Part shown: piece by piece, positions 34,169 through 42,695 of the stretch
Position numbering within the stretch: position 1 is the stretch's first letter
How the letters are laid out: each line of letters begins with the position of its first letter
Assembly: GCA_964552955.1 (NCBI GenBank)
Contig: CAZKIU010000003.1
Location: 80,198 to 144,197, forward strand
Length of the DNA: 64,000 bases
Direction of reading: 5' to 3'
Source of the DNA: UBA1413 sp964552955
GTDB taxonomy: Bacteria; Bacteroidota; Bacteroidia; Bacteroidales; Prolixibacteraceae
Program-made: the position numbers and the translations under genes
The notes under the pieces: model-generated
The model's input: the letters and a program-made list of their open reading frames with translations, nothing else
Databases searched by the model: none
What the model was told of the DNA's origin: nothing

Positions 34169-34690
34169 TTACCAGTTGGCGATAGTGGCATTGAAAACAT
34201 CGTCCAGCAGTTTTTCCAGAATTTCGGGAACAATACTGCTTTCCACATCGTTCAGACTCATGGAACTCGAGAAATCCTCGAAGGCAGAGAAGGTCCGGTC
34301 AAAGTCCTGGGTATGATCCTTGTTGTTGGTGTATTTCAGTCTGACCGTAACGGTCAACCGGTTCTGGGCCGCCATATCCTCCTTCTGGATGGCCATGGGT
34401 CTGACAGAATAATCGGTAATCTGGCCTTCATAAACCAGGTCACCATTCTCGGCTTCCTCTTTCAGGGAGGTCTGTTTAAGGAGCTTCTCCTTGAGTTTTT
34501 CAGTGAAATCGTTGCTCAGGGTGGGATTCACCAGCCGTGCCCGGTTGGGGAAATAATAGACCGAGAAGGTCTTCACATCGGCGGAAATATTGGCCCCGGT
34601 GAAGGTGTAACTGATTTTGCAGGAAGCCAGCCACCCCGCCATCACCAATACAACAATCATCCCTGCCAGCAGGGTCATGCTCCTCTTCAT
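34169..34690 (-). CDS. lptE: LptE-family lipoprotein (LPS assembly)
   Basis: A 173-residue outer membrane lipoprotein. Signal peptide with lipobox LASC (acylated Cys24), then KISYTFTGANISADVKTFSVYYFPNRA, which matches the Bacteroidota LptE start. The beta-alpha fold contains the VYEGQITDYSVRPMA strand. LptE plugs the LptD barrel that inserts lipopolysaccharide. It follows the sigma54 activator by 3 bp and abuts the TPR gene. The assignment rests on the lipobox, the beginning of the mature protein and the operon. Confidence 0.88.
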   Translation of the reverse strand: MKRSMTLLAGMIVVLVMAGWLASCKISYTFTGANISADVKTFSVYYFPNRARLVNPTLSNDFTEKLKEKLLKQTSLKEEAENGDLVYEGQITDYSVRPMAIQKEDMAAQNRLTVTVRLKYTNNKDHTQDFDRTFSAFEDFSSSMSLNDVESSIVPEILEKLLDDVFNATIANW

Positions 34691-34693
34691 CCT

Positions 34694-35923
34694 TCAGGTG
34701 GTTATTTGGTATTCCTTGATTTTACGGTAAAGGGTCCGCTCAGATATCCCCAGTTCCTGTGCGGCAAATTTCCGTTTTCCACTGTGTTTCTCCAAAGCCT
34801 TCCTGATGAGTTCAATCTCCTTGTCCTCCAGGGAAAGGGACTCCTCCACGAGTTCCTCGGTGTCCAGGATATTCTCCTTTTCGAAGGTTTCAATCTTGAT
34901 GGGGGCTTGGGTTTTCCGCTCAGCCACCACCTCCAGGTCGTTGTGATAGAGCTTGCGGATGATATGGGCATGGTCTTCAGCCATCTCCTCATGACCGCGC
35001 TCCCTGAGCATGTCAAGCACCAGTTTTTTCAGGTCGTTCATATCCTTTCTCATATCGAAGAGGACCTGATAGAGGATCTCCCGTTCACTGGAAAAACTCT
35101 TCTCCTGGGGCGTGGCGACCAGGGCGGGCAGGTTGGAACGGTTTTCCGGCGGGAGGTATTTTACGATGACCTGGGCCGAAATGTCCCGGTTATGTTCGAT
35201 GATGGAGATCTGTTCGGTGATATTCTTCAGTTGTCTGACGTTTCCCGGCCAGGAATAGCGCGCCAGCAATGCTTTGGCATCCTCTTCCAGGCGGATGGCG
35301 GGCATCCGGTATTTTTCGGCGAAGTCAGAAGCAAACTTTCGGAAGAGGAGATGAACGTCATCGCTTCTGTGGCGTAGGGGCTGCACAAGAATGGGGACCG
35401 TATTGAGGCGGTAAAAGAGGTCCTCACGAAAACTCCCCGATTCAATGGCTCGTGGCAGATTGATATTGGTTGCGGCGATCACCCTGACATTGGTCTTGAG
35501 GACCCGGGAGGAGCCCACCTTGATGAATTCCCCGGTTTCCAAAACCCTTAAAAGCCTCACCTGGGTCGACAGGGGGAGTTCTCCGATCTCATCCAGAAAA
35601 ATGGTACCTCCGTCGGCTTCCTCGAAATAGCCTTTCCGGTCTGATAATGCCCCGGTGAAGGCCCCCTTTTCATGTCCAAAAAGTTCAGAATCGATGGTCC
35701 CCTCCGGAATAGCCCCACAGTTGACGGCGATATATTTACCATGTTTCCGGGAGGAATGGTAATGGATAATCTGCGGGAAAAACTCCTTTCCGGTTCCGCT
35801 CTCGCCCGTGATCAGTACCGACAGGTCAGTGGGGGCCACCTGGACCGCCACCTCTATGGCCCTGTTCAGATCCGGCGAATTTCCGATGATTCCGAACCGC
35901 TGCTTAATTGCCTGTACATCCAT
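34694..35923 (-). CDS. Sigma54-dependent transcriptional activator without receiver domain
   Basis: An enhancer-binding AAA+ protein of 409 residues. Walker A GESGTGKE at 40-47, the sigma54-contacting GAFTGA loop at 87-92, Walker B TIFLDEIGE at 108-115. A region of about 100 residues follows the AAA+ domain. The C-terminal Fis-type helix-turn-helix (about 370-409) reads KFAAQELGISERTLYRKI. There is no N-terminal response-regulator or sensor domain: the AAA+ domain begins at about residue 10. Control must come from another input or from expression level. First gene of the lptE-secG operon. A sigma54-like promoter occurs at 53231; rpoN is not in the window. Confidence 0.92.
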   Translation of the reverse strand: MDVQAIKQRFGIIGNSPDLNRAIEVAVQVAPTDLSVLITGESGTGKEFFPQIIHYHSSRKHGKYIAVNCGAIPEGTIDSELFGHEKGAFTGALSDRKGYFEEADGGTIFLDEIGELPLSTQVRLLRVLETGEFIKVGSSRVLKTNVRVIAATNINLPRAIESGSFREDLFYRLNTVPILVQPLRHRSDDVHLLFRKFASDFAEKYRMPAIRLEEDAKALLARYSWPGNVRQLKNITEQISIIEHNRDISAQVIVKYLPPENRSNLPALVATPQEKSFSSEREILYQVLFDMRKDMNDLKKLVLDMLRERGHEEMAEDHAHIIRKLYHNDLEVVAERKTQAPIKIETFEKENILDTEELVEESLSLEDKEIELIRKALEKHSGKRKFAAQELGISERTLYRKIKEYQITT

Positions 35924-35942
35924 GGTTATCTGTGAAAGTGTG

Positions 35943-35950
35943 CAAATTTA
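35943..35950 (-). promoter_or_regulatory. Putative -7 element (TAAATTTG) of the activator-lptE-secG operon
   Basis: Exact TAnnTTTG on the minus strand, 19 bp upstream of the ATG at 35923, in the divergent spacer shared with kdsB. Confidence 0.6.
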
Positions 35951-36012
35951 CTAATTTTTCATGCCCGACAAACCTGTGATCTCCACATTTACCTTTATTC
36001 GCCGGGTTGATG

Positions 36013-36020
36013 TATCTTTG
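36013..36020 (+). promoter_or_regulatory. Putative -7 element (TATCTTTG) of kdsB
   Basis: Exact TAnnTTTG, 21 bp before the ATG at 36042. It supports that start over the in-frame ATG at 35961, which lies upstream of the promoter. Confidence 0.65.
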
Positions 36021-36041
36021 ATGCCAGAAAAAAAAAGAGAG

Positions 36042-36776
36042 ATGCGATTTACACTCATCATTCCTGCCCGTTACCAATCGACCCGATTTCCGGGTAAACC
36101 GCTGGCCCTGATTCACGGCAAACCGATGATCATTCATGTCATGGAGCGGGCCCGGGAAGTCCTTGACGAAGTGTGGGTCGCCACTGACCATGAAGGGATT
36201 GCCCAAACGGTGCGGGATTACGGGGGCCAGGTCGTGATGACCTCACCCGATCATGCCAGTGGCACCGACCGGTGCGCGGAAGCTGCCCGGATCATCGCCC
36301 AAACCTCACCGATTGATGTGGTCATCAATGTGCAGGGGGATGAACCCTTTATACGGCCCGAACAAATCAGGGAACTCATGGGGTGTTTCACCCCCGGGGT
36401 GGAAATCGCCACCCTGGTCAGAAAAATCACCGATCCTGCCGATCTGGAGAATCCCAACAAACCCAAGGTCGTCCTGGGGCGAGGGGGAGAAGCCCTCTAT
36501 TTCAGCCGGTCGGCCATCCCCTACCTGCGGGGCAGGGAAAGAAGTGAATGGGTGACCACCCATGACTACTGGGCCCATATCGGCATGTATGGCTATCGGC
36601 TGGATATCCTCAATGCCATCACCCGCTTGCCCGCAGGCACCCTCGAAACGGCAGAATCCCTCGAACAGCTCCGCTGGCTGGAAAACGGCTACCGCATCCA
36701 AACCGCCGTCACAGAGTGGGTCTCCATCGGCATCGACACCCCAGCCGACCTGGAAGAAGCACTGAAACGCCTTTAG
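36042..36776 (+). CDS. kdsB: 3-deoxy-manno-octulosonate cytidylyltransferase (CMP-Kdo synthetase)
   Basis: Activates Kdo with CTP for lipopolysaccharide core synthesis. A 244-residue protein starting MRFTLIIPARYQSTRFPGKPLA, the exact family N-terminus with the nucleotide-binding RYxSTRxPGKP. VWVATDHEGI, ASGTDRCAEAA, VVINVQGDEPFI and HIGMYGYRLDIL follow, and the C-terminal IGIDTPADLE is standard. The promoter position excludes the 27-residue upstream extension. Divergent from the sigma54 activator-lptE operon, so both sides of the spacer serve LPS biogenesis. Confidence 0.96.
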   Translation: MRFTLIIPARYQSTRFPGKPLALIHGKPMIIHVMERAREVLDEVWVATDHEGIAQTVRDYGGQVVMTSPDHASGTDRCAEAARIIAQTSPIDVVINVQGDEPFIRPEQIRELMGCFTPGVEIATLVRKITDPADLENPNKPKVVLGRGGEALYFSRSAIPYLRGRERSEWVTTHDYWAHIGMYGYRLDILNAITRLPAGTLETAESLEQLRWLENGYRIQTAVTEWVSIGIDTPADLEEALKRL

Positions 36777-36801
36777 CTGTTTTTTTTTAACAAAAAGGCA
36801 T

Positions 36802-36809
36802 TATATTTG
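36802..36809 (+). promoter_or_regulatory. Putative -7 element (TATATTTG) of the T9SS-sorted protein
   Basis: Exact TAnnTTTG. It ends 2 bp before an in-frame ATG at 36812, so transcription should begin after that ATG; the start is therefore placed at 36824. Confidence 0.55.
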
Positions 36810-36823
36810 TAATGCAGATTGTC

Positions 36824-37216
36824 ATGAAGATGAATCGGGTCAAACATAGATGGATCCTTCTGTTAATACTGGCTCTCGCGGCCGGCACCCTGCATGGGCA
36901 GGAAACCTTATCCGCGGGCCTCTCCTCCCCGGTGCAGGCAGGAACGGAACTCTATGGAAGCCAGCCTGACCTGAAGGTCTTCCCGAATCCTGTCCTCCAT
37001 AAAAAGTTTACCGTGGAAATCACCCCCCATCTGATCAGGGAAATCAAAATTACCAATATCGCGGGGGTTCAGGTCTATAACAAGAAATTCACGGTTCCGG
37101 TACAGCGGTATGAAATAACCCCTACTGAACTTCCTGACGGCATCTACCTTCTGAGGGTCAGCAACACCGCCAATTCAGCCAAGACCCTTAAACTGGTGAT
37201 CAGCAGCGCCCGGTAA
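36824..37216 (+). CDS. Minimal secreted protein consisting of a T9SS type A sorting domain
   Basis: About 130 residues from the ATG at 36824 (36830 is also possible). A signal peptide (WILLLILALAAGTLHGQ) is followed by only about 25 residues of linker. A canonical type IX secretion C-terminal domain comes next: LKVFPNPVLHKKFTVEI, IREIKITNIAGVQVYNK, LPDGIYLLRVSN and KTLKLVIS at the very end. In the known system this domain is recognised by the T9SS translocon, removed, and the cargo anchored or released. Here there is essentially no cargo domain. It lies downstream of kdsB with its own promoter box. Function unknown. Confidence 0.85.
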   Translation: MKMNRVKHRWILLLILALAAGTLHGQETLSAGLSSPVQAGTELYGSQPDLKVFPNPVLHKKFTVEITPHLIREIKITNIAGVQVYNKKFTVPVQRYEITPTELPDGIYLLRVSNTANSAKTLKLVISSAR

Positions 37217-37328
37217 TCCTCTTCCGGCTTCCCCTGGTAATCCTTCCTTGTGGCATTTTTTATTGTTCATCATGGTATGACAGGCCATCCCCTCCTGCCG
37301 GCTCCGGATGGCCGGAGCCCCATGGGAA

Positions 37329-38861
37329 TTATCTTCTTTTGAGGCCCAAGACCCCCAGCAATCCGCGCGTAACCTCCCTGGCAACAGTACGGGTAACGGA
37401 GCTTTTCATAATTTTCTCAAAAGTGGAGACCTGACGGACCTGACGGCCCCGGGAAGCAGGACGGTTTCTCTGGGCTTCTCTTTTCTCCCTCTCCTGGCGG
37501 GCATCTTCCTCTTCCATTCTCTCCATAAGGATCTCGTGGGCACTCTCCCGGTCGATATCCTGGTTGTATTTACGGACCAGGGGTGAGATGCGGACCAATT
37601 CTTCGATCTCCTCCGGGCTGAGAATATCCATCCGGGAGAAGGGAGGCCGCATCAGGGTATGGACCAGTTCTGTAGGCATGCCCTTTTCATTGAGGGCGGT
37701 GACCATGGCCTCGCCGGTCCCCATTTGGGTAATCAGTTCATCGGCATTATAAAAATCGCTGAGGGGATAGTTTTCGGCGGCCAGTTTAATGGCTTTCCGG
37801 TCTTTAGCGGTGAAGGCCCGCAGGGCATGCTGCACCTTCAGCCCCAATTGCCCCAATACTTCCGCAGGAATATCATCAGGCGACTGGGTCACCAGGATGA
37901 TCCCCACCCCCTTGGAACGGATCAGTTTAATGGTCACCTCAAACTGGTCGAGAAGGGTTTTGGTGGCATTACGGAAGATCAGATGGGCCTCGTCGAAGAA
38001 AATCACCAGCTCGGGCTGAGCCAGATCCCCTTTTTCGGGCATTTTCTGGAAGATTTCAGCCAGCAGGCAGAGCATAAAAGTGCTGAACATCGCCGTATTG
38101 CTCTGTATATCTGTCACCCTCAGAATATTGATCATCCCTTTGCCCTCCTTGCTCCGGCGCATCAGGTCCTCAATATCGAAGGAGGGCTCTCCGAAGAACC
38201 GGGTGGCCCCCTGCTGTTCCAGCCCCGTCAGACTGCGCATGATCGTTCCTGCCGAGGTGGTCTGGAAAAAGCCGTAATCCTTCTGGAATTCCTCTTTCCC
38301 ATCTTCCTGGATATACTTAAGTACCGTTTTAAGGTCTTCGATATCGAGCAAGGGCAACTGTTTATCGTCACAATACTTGAAGACCATGGAGAGAATGCCC
38401 GTTTGGTTTTCGTTCAGGTCCAGGATTTTCCCCAAGAGAACCGGTCCGAATTCCGAGACGGTGGCTTTCAGCTGAACCCCTGGTTCATTGCTGATGGTCA
38501 TCGGTTCGGAAGCATACCCACAGGGCTGCCAGTCCATTCCGATCAGACGGCTTCTTTTTTCGACCACGGGATTCATGGTTCCGGGGGCAGCAATTCCGCT
38601 GAGGTCTCCCTTGACATCCATCAGCAGCACAGGAACTCCCGCATCAGCCAGCCCTTCGGCGATCACTTGCAACGACTTGGTCTTGCCGGTTCCCGTGGCC
38701 CCGGCAATCAGCCCGTGCCGGTTCAGGGTCTTCAACGGTACCTTGACCTGACATCCCGTCTCCTGGTCTTCTCCGAAGATCGCTGATCCCAACAATATGG
38801 AGTCCCCCTTGAAAGTGTAACTACCTTGTATGGCTTCGACGAATTTTTCCTTCCCTTCCAT
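37329..38861 (-). CDS. HerA-like ATPase (DUF853 family)
   Basis: A 510-residue cytoplasmic ATPase. A short N-terminal HAS-barrel-like segment precedes Walker A in GATGTGKTKSLQ (about residues 54-65). A large insert follows, then Walker B VIFFDEAHLIF (about 285), and sensor-like IILVTQSPDDIPAEV. A basic C-terminal tail (about 440-510) is rich in Arg/Glu. The family is related to the HerA/FtsK DNA translocases and is often annotated as a helicase, but its role is not established. Monocistronic; the 112-bp spacer to the T9SS gene contains a GC-rich palindrome at 37301-37320. Confidence 0.88.
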   Translation of the reverse strand: MEGKEKFVEAIQGSYTFKGDSILLGSAIFGEDQETGCQVKVPLKTLNRHGLIAGATGTGKTKSLQVIAEGLADAGVPVLLMDVKGDLSGIAAPGTMNPVVEKRSRLIGMDWQPCGYASEPMTISNEPGVQLKATVSEFGPVLLGKILDLNENQTGILSMVFKYCDDKQLPLLDIEDLKTVLKYIQEDGKEEFQKDYGFFQTTSAGTIMRSLTGLEQQGATRFFGEPSFDIEDLMRRSKEGKGMINILRVTDIQSNTAMFSTFMLCLLAEIFQKMPEKGDLAQPELVIFFDEAHLIFRNATKTLLDQFEVTIKLIRSKGVGIILVTQSPDDIPAEVLGQLGLKVQHALRAFTAKDRKAIKLAAENYPLSDFYNADELITQMGTGEAMVTALNEKGMPTELVHTLMRPPFSRMDILSPEEIEELVRISPLVRKYNQDIDRESAHEILMERMEEEDARQEREKREAQRNRPASRGRQVRQVSTFEKIMKSSVTRTVAREVTRGLLGVLGLKRR

Positions 38862-38931
38862 GATTTCTGGATTTTAATTTCCTGTGTGACAAAAATAACT
38901 AATTTATTATTTTTACAGTCAAATACACAGT

Positions 38932-39417
38932 ATGAAGGAAAAAGAGATACCTGAAGCGCGGTTTATGCGGCGTGCGGTGGAATTGGCGGCTTATGCCTTA
39001 GACCACGGACTGGGGGGACCTTTTGGTGCGGTGGTTGTGAAAGAGGGCATGATCATCGGTGAGGGATTCAATCAGGTCACCAGCATCAACGATCCTACGG
39101 CCCATGCCGAAGTGATGGCTATCAGGGAGGCTTGCAAAAACATGGCCGCTTTCCAGTTGACCGGCTGCGACCTCTACAGCAGTTGCGAACCGTGTCCTAT
39201 GTGCCTGGGCGCCATCTACTGGGCCCGTCCCGACCGCCTGTTTTACGGGAGTACCCGACACGACGCGGCCGATGCCGGCTTCGATGATGATTTCATCTAC
39301 AGAGAGATGGCCCTCCCTGAAGAAAAAAGAAAAATGAACCTGACCTACTTCCCCGACGAGAATGCCAGGGCGGTTTTCCGGCGCTGGAAGGAGAAAGAAA
39401 ATAAAACCGCCTATTAG
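38932..39417 (+). CDS. Guanine deaminase-like nucleoside/base deaminase
   Basis: A 161-residue zinc deaminase of the CDA fold. HAEVMAIREACK carries the His ligand and catalytic Glu. CEPCPMCLGAIYWARPDRL carries the Cys ligands. The C-terminal part (GFDDDFIYREMALPEEKRKM) resembles Bacillus-type guanine deaminase GuaD rather than TadA, which is separately encoded at 21683. Expected reaction: guanine to xanthine in purine salvage. Promoter unclear; a near -7 (TATTTTTA) lies about 20 bp upstream. Confidence 0.88.
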   Translation: MKEKEIPEARFMRRAVELAAYALDHGLGGPFGAVVVKEGMIIGEGFNQVTSINDPTAHAEVMAIREACKNMAAFQLTGCDLYSSCEPCPMCLGAIYWARPDRLFYGSTRHDAADAGFDDDFIYREMALPEEKRKMNLTYFPDENARAVFRRWKEKENKTAY

Positions 39418-39510
39418 GTAGTATGACTTATTATTTCTAAATTAGGGTGTTCAAAACTTTACCAGGATATACTCAAACACTTGAATAACATTTATTTAAA
39501 ACAATTCACC

Positions 39511-39918
39511 ATGGCAAAAAAAGTCAAAGAGATTGAAGGTATCGGTCCTGTCTTCGCCGAGAAACTGGGAAATGCCGGCGTAGTGACCGTTGAGAACCTG
39601 CTGGAAAAAGGAGCGACCCGCGGTGGCCGCAAGTCCATTGCTGAAGCTTCAGGCATCGATGAAAGCAAGGTGCTGAACTGGGTGAACAAGGCTGACTTGT
39701 TCAGGATTAAGGGGATTGGTCCCCAGTTTTCCGAATTGCTGGAAGCAGCCGGCGTTGACACCGTCAAGGAGCTGAAAAACCGCAATGCTGAAAACCTGTA
39801 CCAGAAACTGGTGGAGGTGCAGGCTGAGAAGAAAATCACCCGTGCCGTACCAGCCCTCAAGCAGGTCACCAATTTTATCGAGCAGGCGAAAAACCTTCCT
39901 CCGGTGGTCACCTACTGA
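39511..39918 (+). CDS. Helix-hairpin-helix protein, DUF4332-like
   Basis: A 135-residue protein with two tandem helix-hairpin-helix units: EIEGIGPVFAEKLGNAGV (about 6-23) and RIKGIGPQFSELLEAAGV (about 61-78). A helical tail follows. HhH pairs of this kind bind DNA non-specifically or mediate protein contacts. The ATG at 39511 (MAKKVKEIEG) is chosen over an upstream TTG at 39481. Followed by a strong terminator, so it is a single-gene unit. Physiological role unknown. Confidence 0.85.
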   Translation: MAKKVKEIEGIGPVFAEKLGNAGVVTVENLLEKGATRGGRKSIAEASGIDESKVLNWVNKADLFRIKGIGPQFSELLEAAGVDTVKELKNRNAENLYQKLVEVQAEKKITRAVPALKQVTNFIEQAKNLPPVVTY

Positions 39919-39942
39919 TCCTTTTTTTAGAGGTAAGGATTG

Positions 39943-39978
39943 GAGGCTGTCCCTGTCACGGGCAGCCTCTTTTTTTTT
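39943..39978 (+). terminator. Intrinsic terminator after the HhH gene
   Basis: A 10-bp stem GAGGCTGTCC/GGGCAGCCTC (one G-U) followed by at least nine T. It overlaps the start of the leuS -7 element. Confidence 0.9.
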
Positions 39979-39985
39979 AACTTTG
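39978..39985 (+). promoter_or_regulatory. Putative -7 element (TAACTTTG) of leuS
   Basis: Exact TAnnTTTG, 35 bp before the leuS ATG and directly after the terminator T-run. Confidence 0.6.
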
Positions 39986-40020
39986 CGGCTTAATTTTTTT
40001 TATCAAAACAGCTTAGCACC

Positions 40021-42672
40021 ATGGAATACAATTTCGGTGAGATCGAGAAAAAGTGGCAGGATTACTGGGAGAAGCATCAGACCTTCAGAACGGAGACTGA
40101 TTTTTCAAAACCCAAATATTACATTCTCGACATGTTTCCCTATCCTTCGGGAGCGGGGTTGCATGTGGGTCACCCTGAAGGGTATACCGCCACTGACATA
40201 CTGAGCCGGTACAAGCGGATGAAAGGGTACAGTGTATTACATCCGATGGGTTGGGATGCCTTTGGGTTACCGGCAGAGCAGTATGCGATTCAGACGGGGA
40301 CCCACCCCTCCCTGACCACCCGCAGGAATTGTGACACCTTTCGCCGGCAGATTAAAGCCTTGGGGCTGAGCTACGACTGGGAACGGGAAATCAACACCAC
40401 CGATCCCGGTTATTTTAAGTGGACGCAATGGATTTTTCTCCAGCTTTACAACACCTGGTATGATCCGGAGAGTGGCCGGGGGCGGCCGGTCAGCGAGCTG
40501 CCCATTCCCGCGGAAGTGGCCGCACAGGGCGGGGAGGCCCTCCGGAAATATACCGATGACCACCGGCTGGCCTACTATGACCATGCCCAGGTGTGGTGGT
40601 GCGGTTCCTGCCGGACGGTTTGCGCCAATGAGGAGGTGCTCACCGATGGTTCGCATGAGAAATGCGGCCACCAGGTCATCCGTAAAAACCTGAAACAATG
40701 GCTTCTGCGGATCCCCCATTATGCAGAAAGGCTTCTCACCGGCCTCGATGGACTGGACTGGCCCGAAGGGGTAAAAGACATGCAACGCAACTGGATCGGC
40801 AAATCACAGGGGGCAGAAGTGGACTTCAGGGTCATCGGAAAGGAGATCAGCCTGAAGGTCTACACCACACGCCCCGACACCCTGTTCGGAGCCACCTACA
40901 TGGTCGTCTCTCCTGAGCATCCCCTCACGGGAGAGCTGGTCACCGCCGGGTACCGCCAGGCAGCAGAGGAGTATATCAGGGCGGCCTCACTGAAGTCAGA
41001 TCTTGACCGCACCGAACTGGCCAAGGAGAAAACCGGCGTCTTCACGGGCAGTTATGCGGAGAACCCGGTCACCGGGGAACCCATACCGATATGGATGGCC
41101 GACTACGTCCTGATGGGGTATGGCACCGGTGCCATTATGGCAGTGCCGGCCCACGACACACGTGACTTTGAGTTCGCCCGTAAGTTCGGCATTCCCGTGA
41201 TCTGTATCCTGGATCCTACCGGCGCGTCGGCTGAGATCCGTGAAGAGGTACTGGCGGGAAGGGCCTGCTGGACCGGTGATGGCCGGTATATTCATTCTGC
41301 CCATCCGGCAAAAGGATTGGACATCAACGGCTTGAATAAGGAACAGGGTATCGCCACCATCATCAGATGGCTCGACGAAAAAGGGATCGGAAAGGCAACG
41401 GTCAACTATAAGATCAGAGACTGGCTGTTCAGCAGGCAGCGCTACTGGGGAGAACCCTTTCCTGTCATTCACTGGGAAGACGGAACGGTGACCCTTGACG
41501 AGAACCTGCCTGTGCAGCTTCCTGAGATGGAAAAATATGAACCCGGTGAGGGAGGGGAATCCCCTCTGGCCAACGCCCGTGAGTGGCTGCAGGTGACCGG
41601 CCCTGATGGGCGACGGGGGCGCCGTGAGACCAATACCATGCCCCAATGGGCAGGCTCCTGCTGGTACTACCTGCGGTTTATCGATCCCCGCAATACGGAG
41701 AGCATCTTCGATCCTGCCCTTGAGAAATACTGGATGCCCGTAGACCTTTATATCGGTGGGGCGGAACATGCCGTCCTCCACCTCCTTTACAGCCGCTTCT
41801 GGCATAAGGTCCTCTTTGACCTGGGCATCGTCTCCACCGACGAACCCTTCGCCAAACTCTTCAACCAGGGCATGATCCTCGCCTTTGCTTACGAAACAGC
41901 CACAGGCGCCAAGGTGAGTTCCGACCTGGTCGAAGAAACCGAAGAGGGATTTCGCCATAAAGTAACAGGAGAACCCCTCAATCAGATCGTCGCCAAGATG
42001 TCAAAATCACTTAAGAACGTGATCAACCCCGACGATGTGGTGAGCCAGTATGGCGCGGATGCCCTCCGGCTGTATGAGATGTTCATGGGGCCCCTCGACG
42101 AACGTAAACCCTGGTCGGAGAAAGGAGTCAAGGGGGTCTATAACTTCCTGAACCGGGTCTACCGTTTCTTTGCCAATGCCGATAACATCAGGGAGGGAGA
42201 GGAAGACCCCGCCCTGCTGAAGGCCCTTCACCAGGCAATCCGCAAGGTGACCGCTGACCTGGACAACCTCAGGTTCAACACGGCCATTTCAGCCCTAATG
42301 GTCTTCAACAATACGGCCATGAAACAGGGCAGTGTCACCCGCGAAACGGCTGCTACTTTCATAAAAATTCTCTCCCCCTTTGCACCTCACATGGGCGAGG
42401 AGTTGTGGGCCCTGCTGGGCCATGACAAAACCCTGGCCTATGAAAGCTGGCCTGAAGCCGATGAAAGGCTGCTGGTGGAAGAGCAGTTTGAATACCCGGT
42501 CTCCTTTAATGGAAAGCTCCGTTTTAAGTTGGAGCTTCCGCTGGATCTTCCCGTAGCCGAAATCGAAAGGAGCGTCATGGAAAATGAAAGGACCCAACGC
42601 TACCTGGAGGGGAAAGCCCTGCGGAAGATCATCGTGGTGCCCGGAAAAATCATCAATGTCGTCTTGGGATAA
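40021..42672 (+). CDS. leuS: Leucyl-tRNA synthetase
   Basis: Class I synthetase of 883 residues. The HIGH-equivalent is PYPSGAGLHVGH (around residue 40). An editing domain (CP1) contains YTTRPDTLFGATY and the GYGTGAIMAVPAHDTRDFEFA block with the editing-site Asp. KMSKSLKNVINPDD is the KMSKS loop, followed by the anticodon-binding helical bundle. All are bacterial-type features. First gene of the leuS-yitT-M23 operon (23 bp then 12 bp spacers). Confidence 0.97.
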   Translation: MEYNFGEIEKKWQDYWEKHQTFRTETDFSKPKYYILDMFPYPSGAGLHVGHPEGYTATDILSRYKRMKGYSVLHPMGWDAFGLPAEQYAIQTGTHPSLTTRRNCDTFRRQIKALGLSYDWEREINTTDPGYFKWTQWIFLQLYNTWYDPESGRGRPVSELPIPAEVAAQGGEALRKYTDDHRLAYYDHAQVWWCGSCRTVCANEEVLTDGSHEKCGHQVIRKNLKQWLLRIPHYAERLLTGLDGLDWPEGVKDMQRNWIGKSQGAEVDFRVIGKEISLKVYTTRPDTLFGATYMVVSPEHPLTGELVTAGYRQAAEEYIRAASLKSDLDRTELAKEKTGVFTGSYAENPVTGEPIPIWMADYVLMGYGTGAIMAVPAHDTRDFEFARKFGIPVICILDPTGASAEIREEVLAGRACWTGDGRYIHSAHPAKGLDINGLNKEQGIATIIRWLDEKGIGKATVNYKIRDWLFSRQRYWGEPFPVIHWEDGTVTLDENLPVQLPEMEKYEPGEGGESPLANAREWLQVTGPDGRRGRRETNTMPQWAGSCWYYLRFIDPRNTESIFDPALEKYWMPVDLYIGGAEHAVLHLLYSRFWHKVLFDLGIVSTDEPFAKLFNQGMILAFAYETATGAKVSSDLVEETEEGFRHKVTGEPLNQIVAKMSKSLKNVINPDDVVSQYGADALRLYEMFMGPLDERKPWSEKGVKGVYNFLNRVYRFFANADNIREGEEDPALLKALHQAIRKVTADLDNLRFNTAISALMVFNNTAMKQGSVTRETAATFIKILSPFAPHMGEELWALLGHDKTLAYESWPEADERLLVEEQFEYPVSFNGKLRFKLELPLDLPVAEIERSVMENERTQRYLEGKALRKIIVVPGKIINVVLG

Positions 42673-42695
42673 ATCATATAATACCAGTTCAAAAG

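Noticed and set aside
33815..35377. 520-residue open frame on the plus strand
   Set aside because: Runs antisense through the TPR, lptE and sigma54 activator genes; composition is that of a complementary-strand artefact.
37301..37320. GC-rich palindrome as terminator for the T9SS-sorted protein gene
   Set aside because: The stem GGCTCCGG/CCGGAGCC is not followed by a T-run on either strand, so it was not called a terminator.
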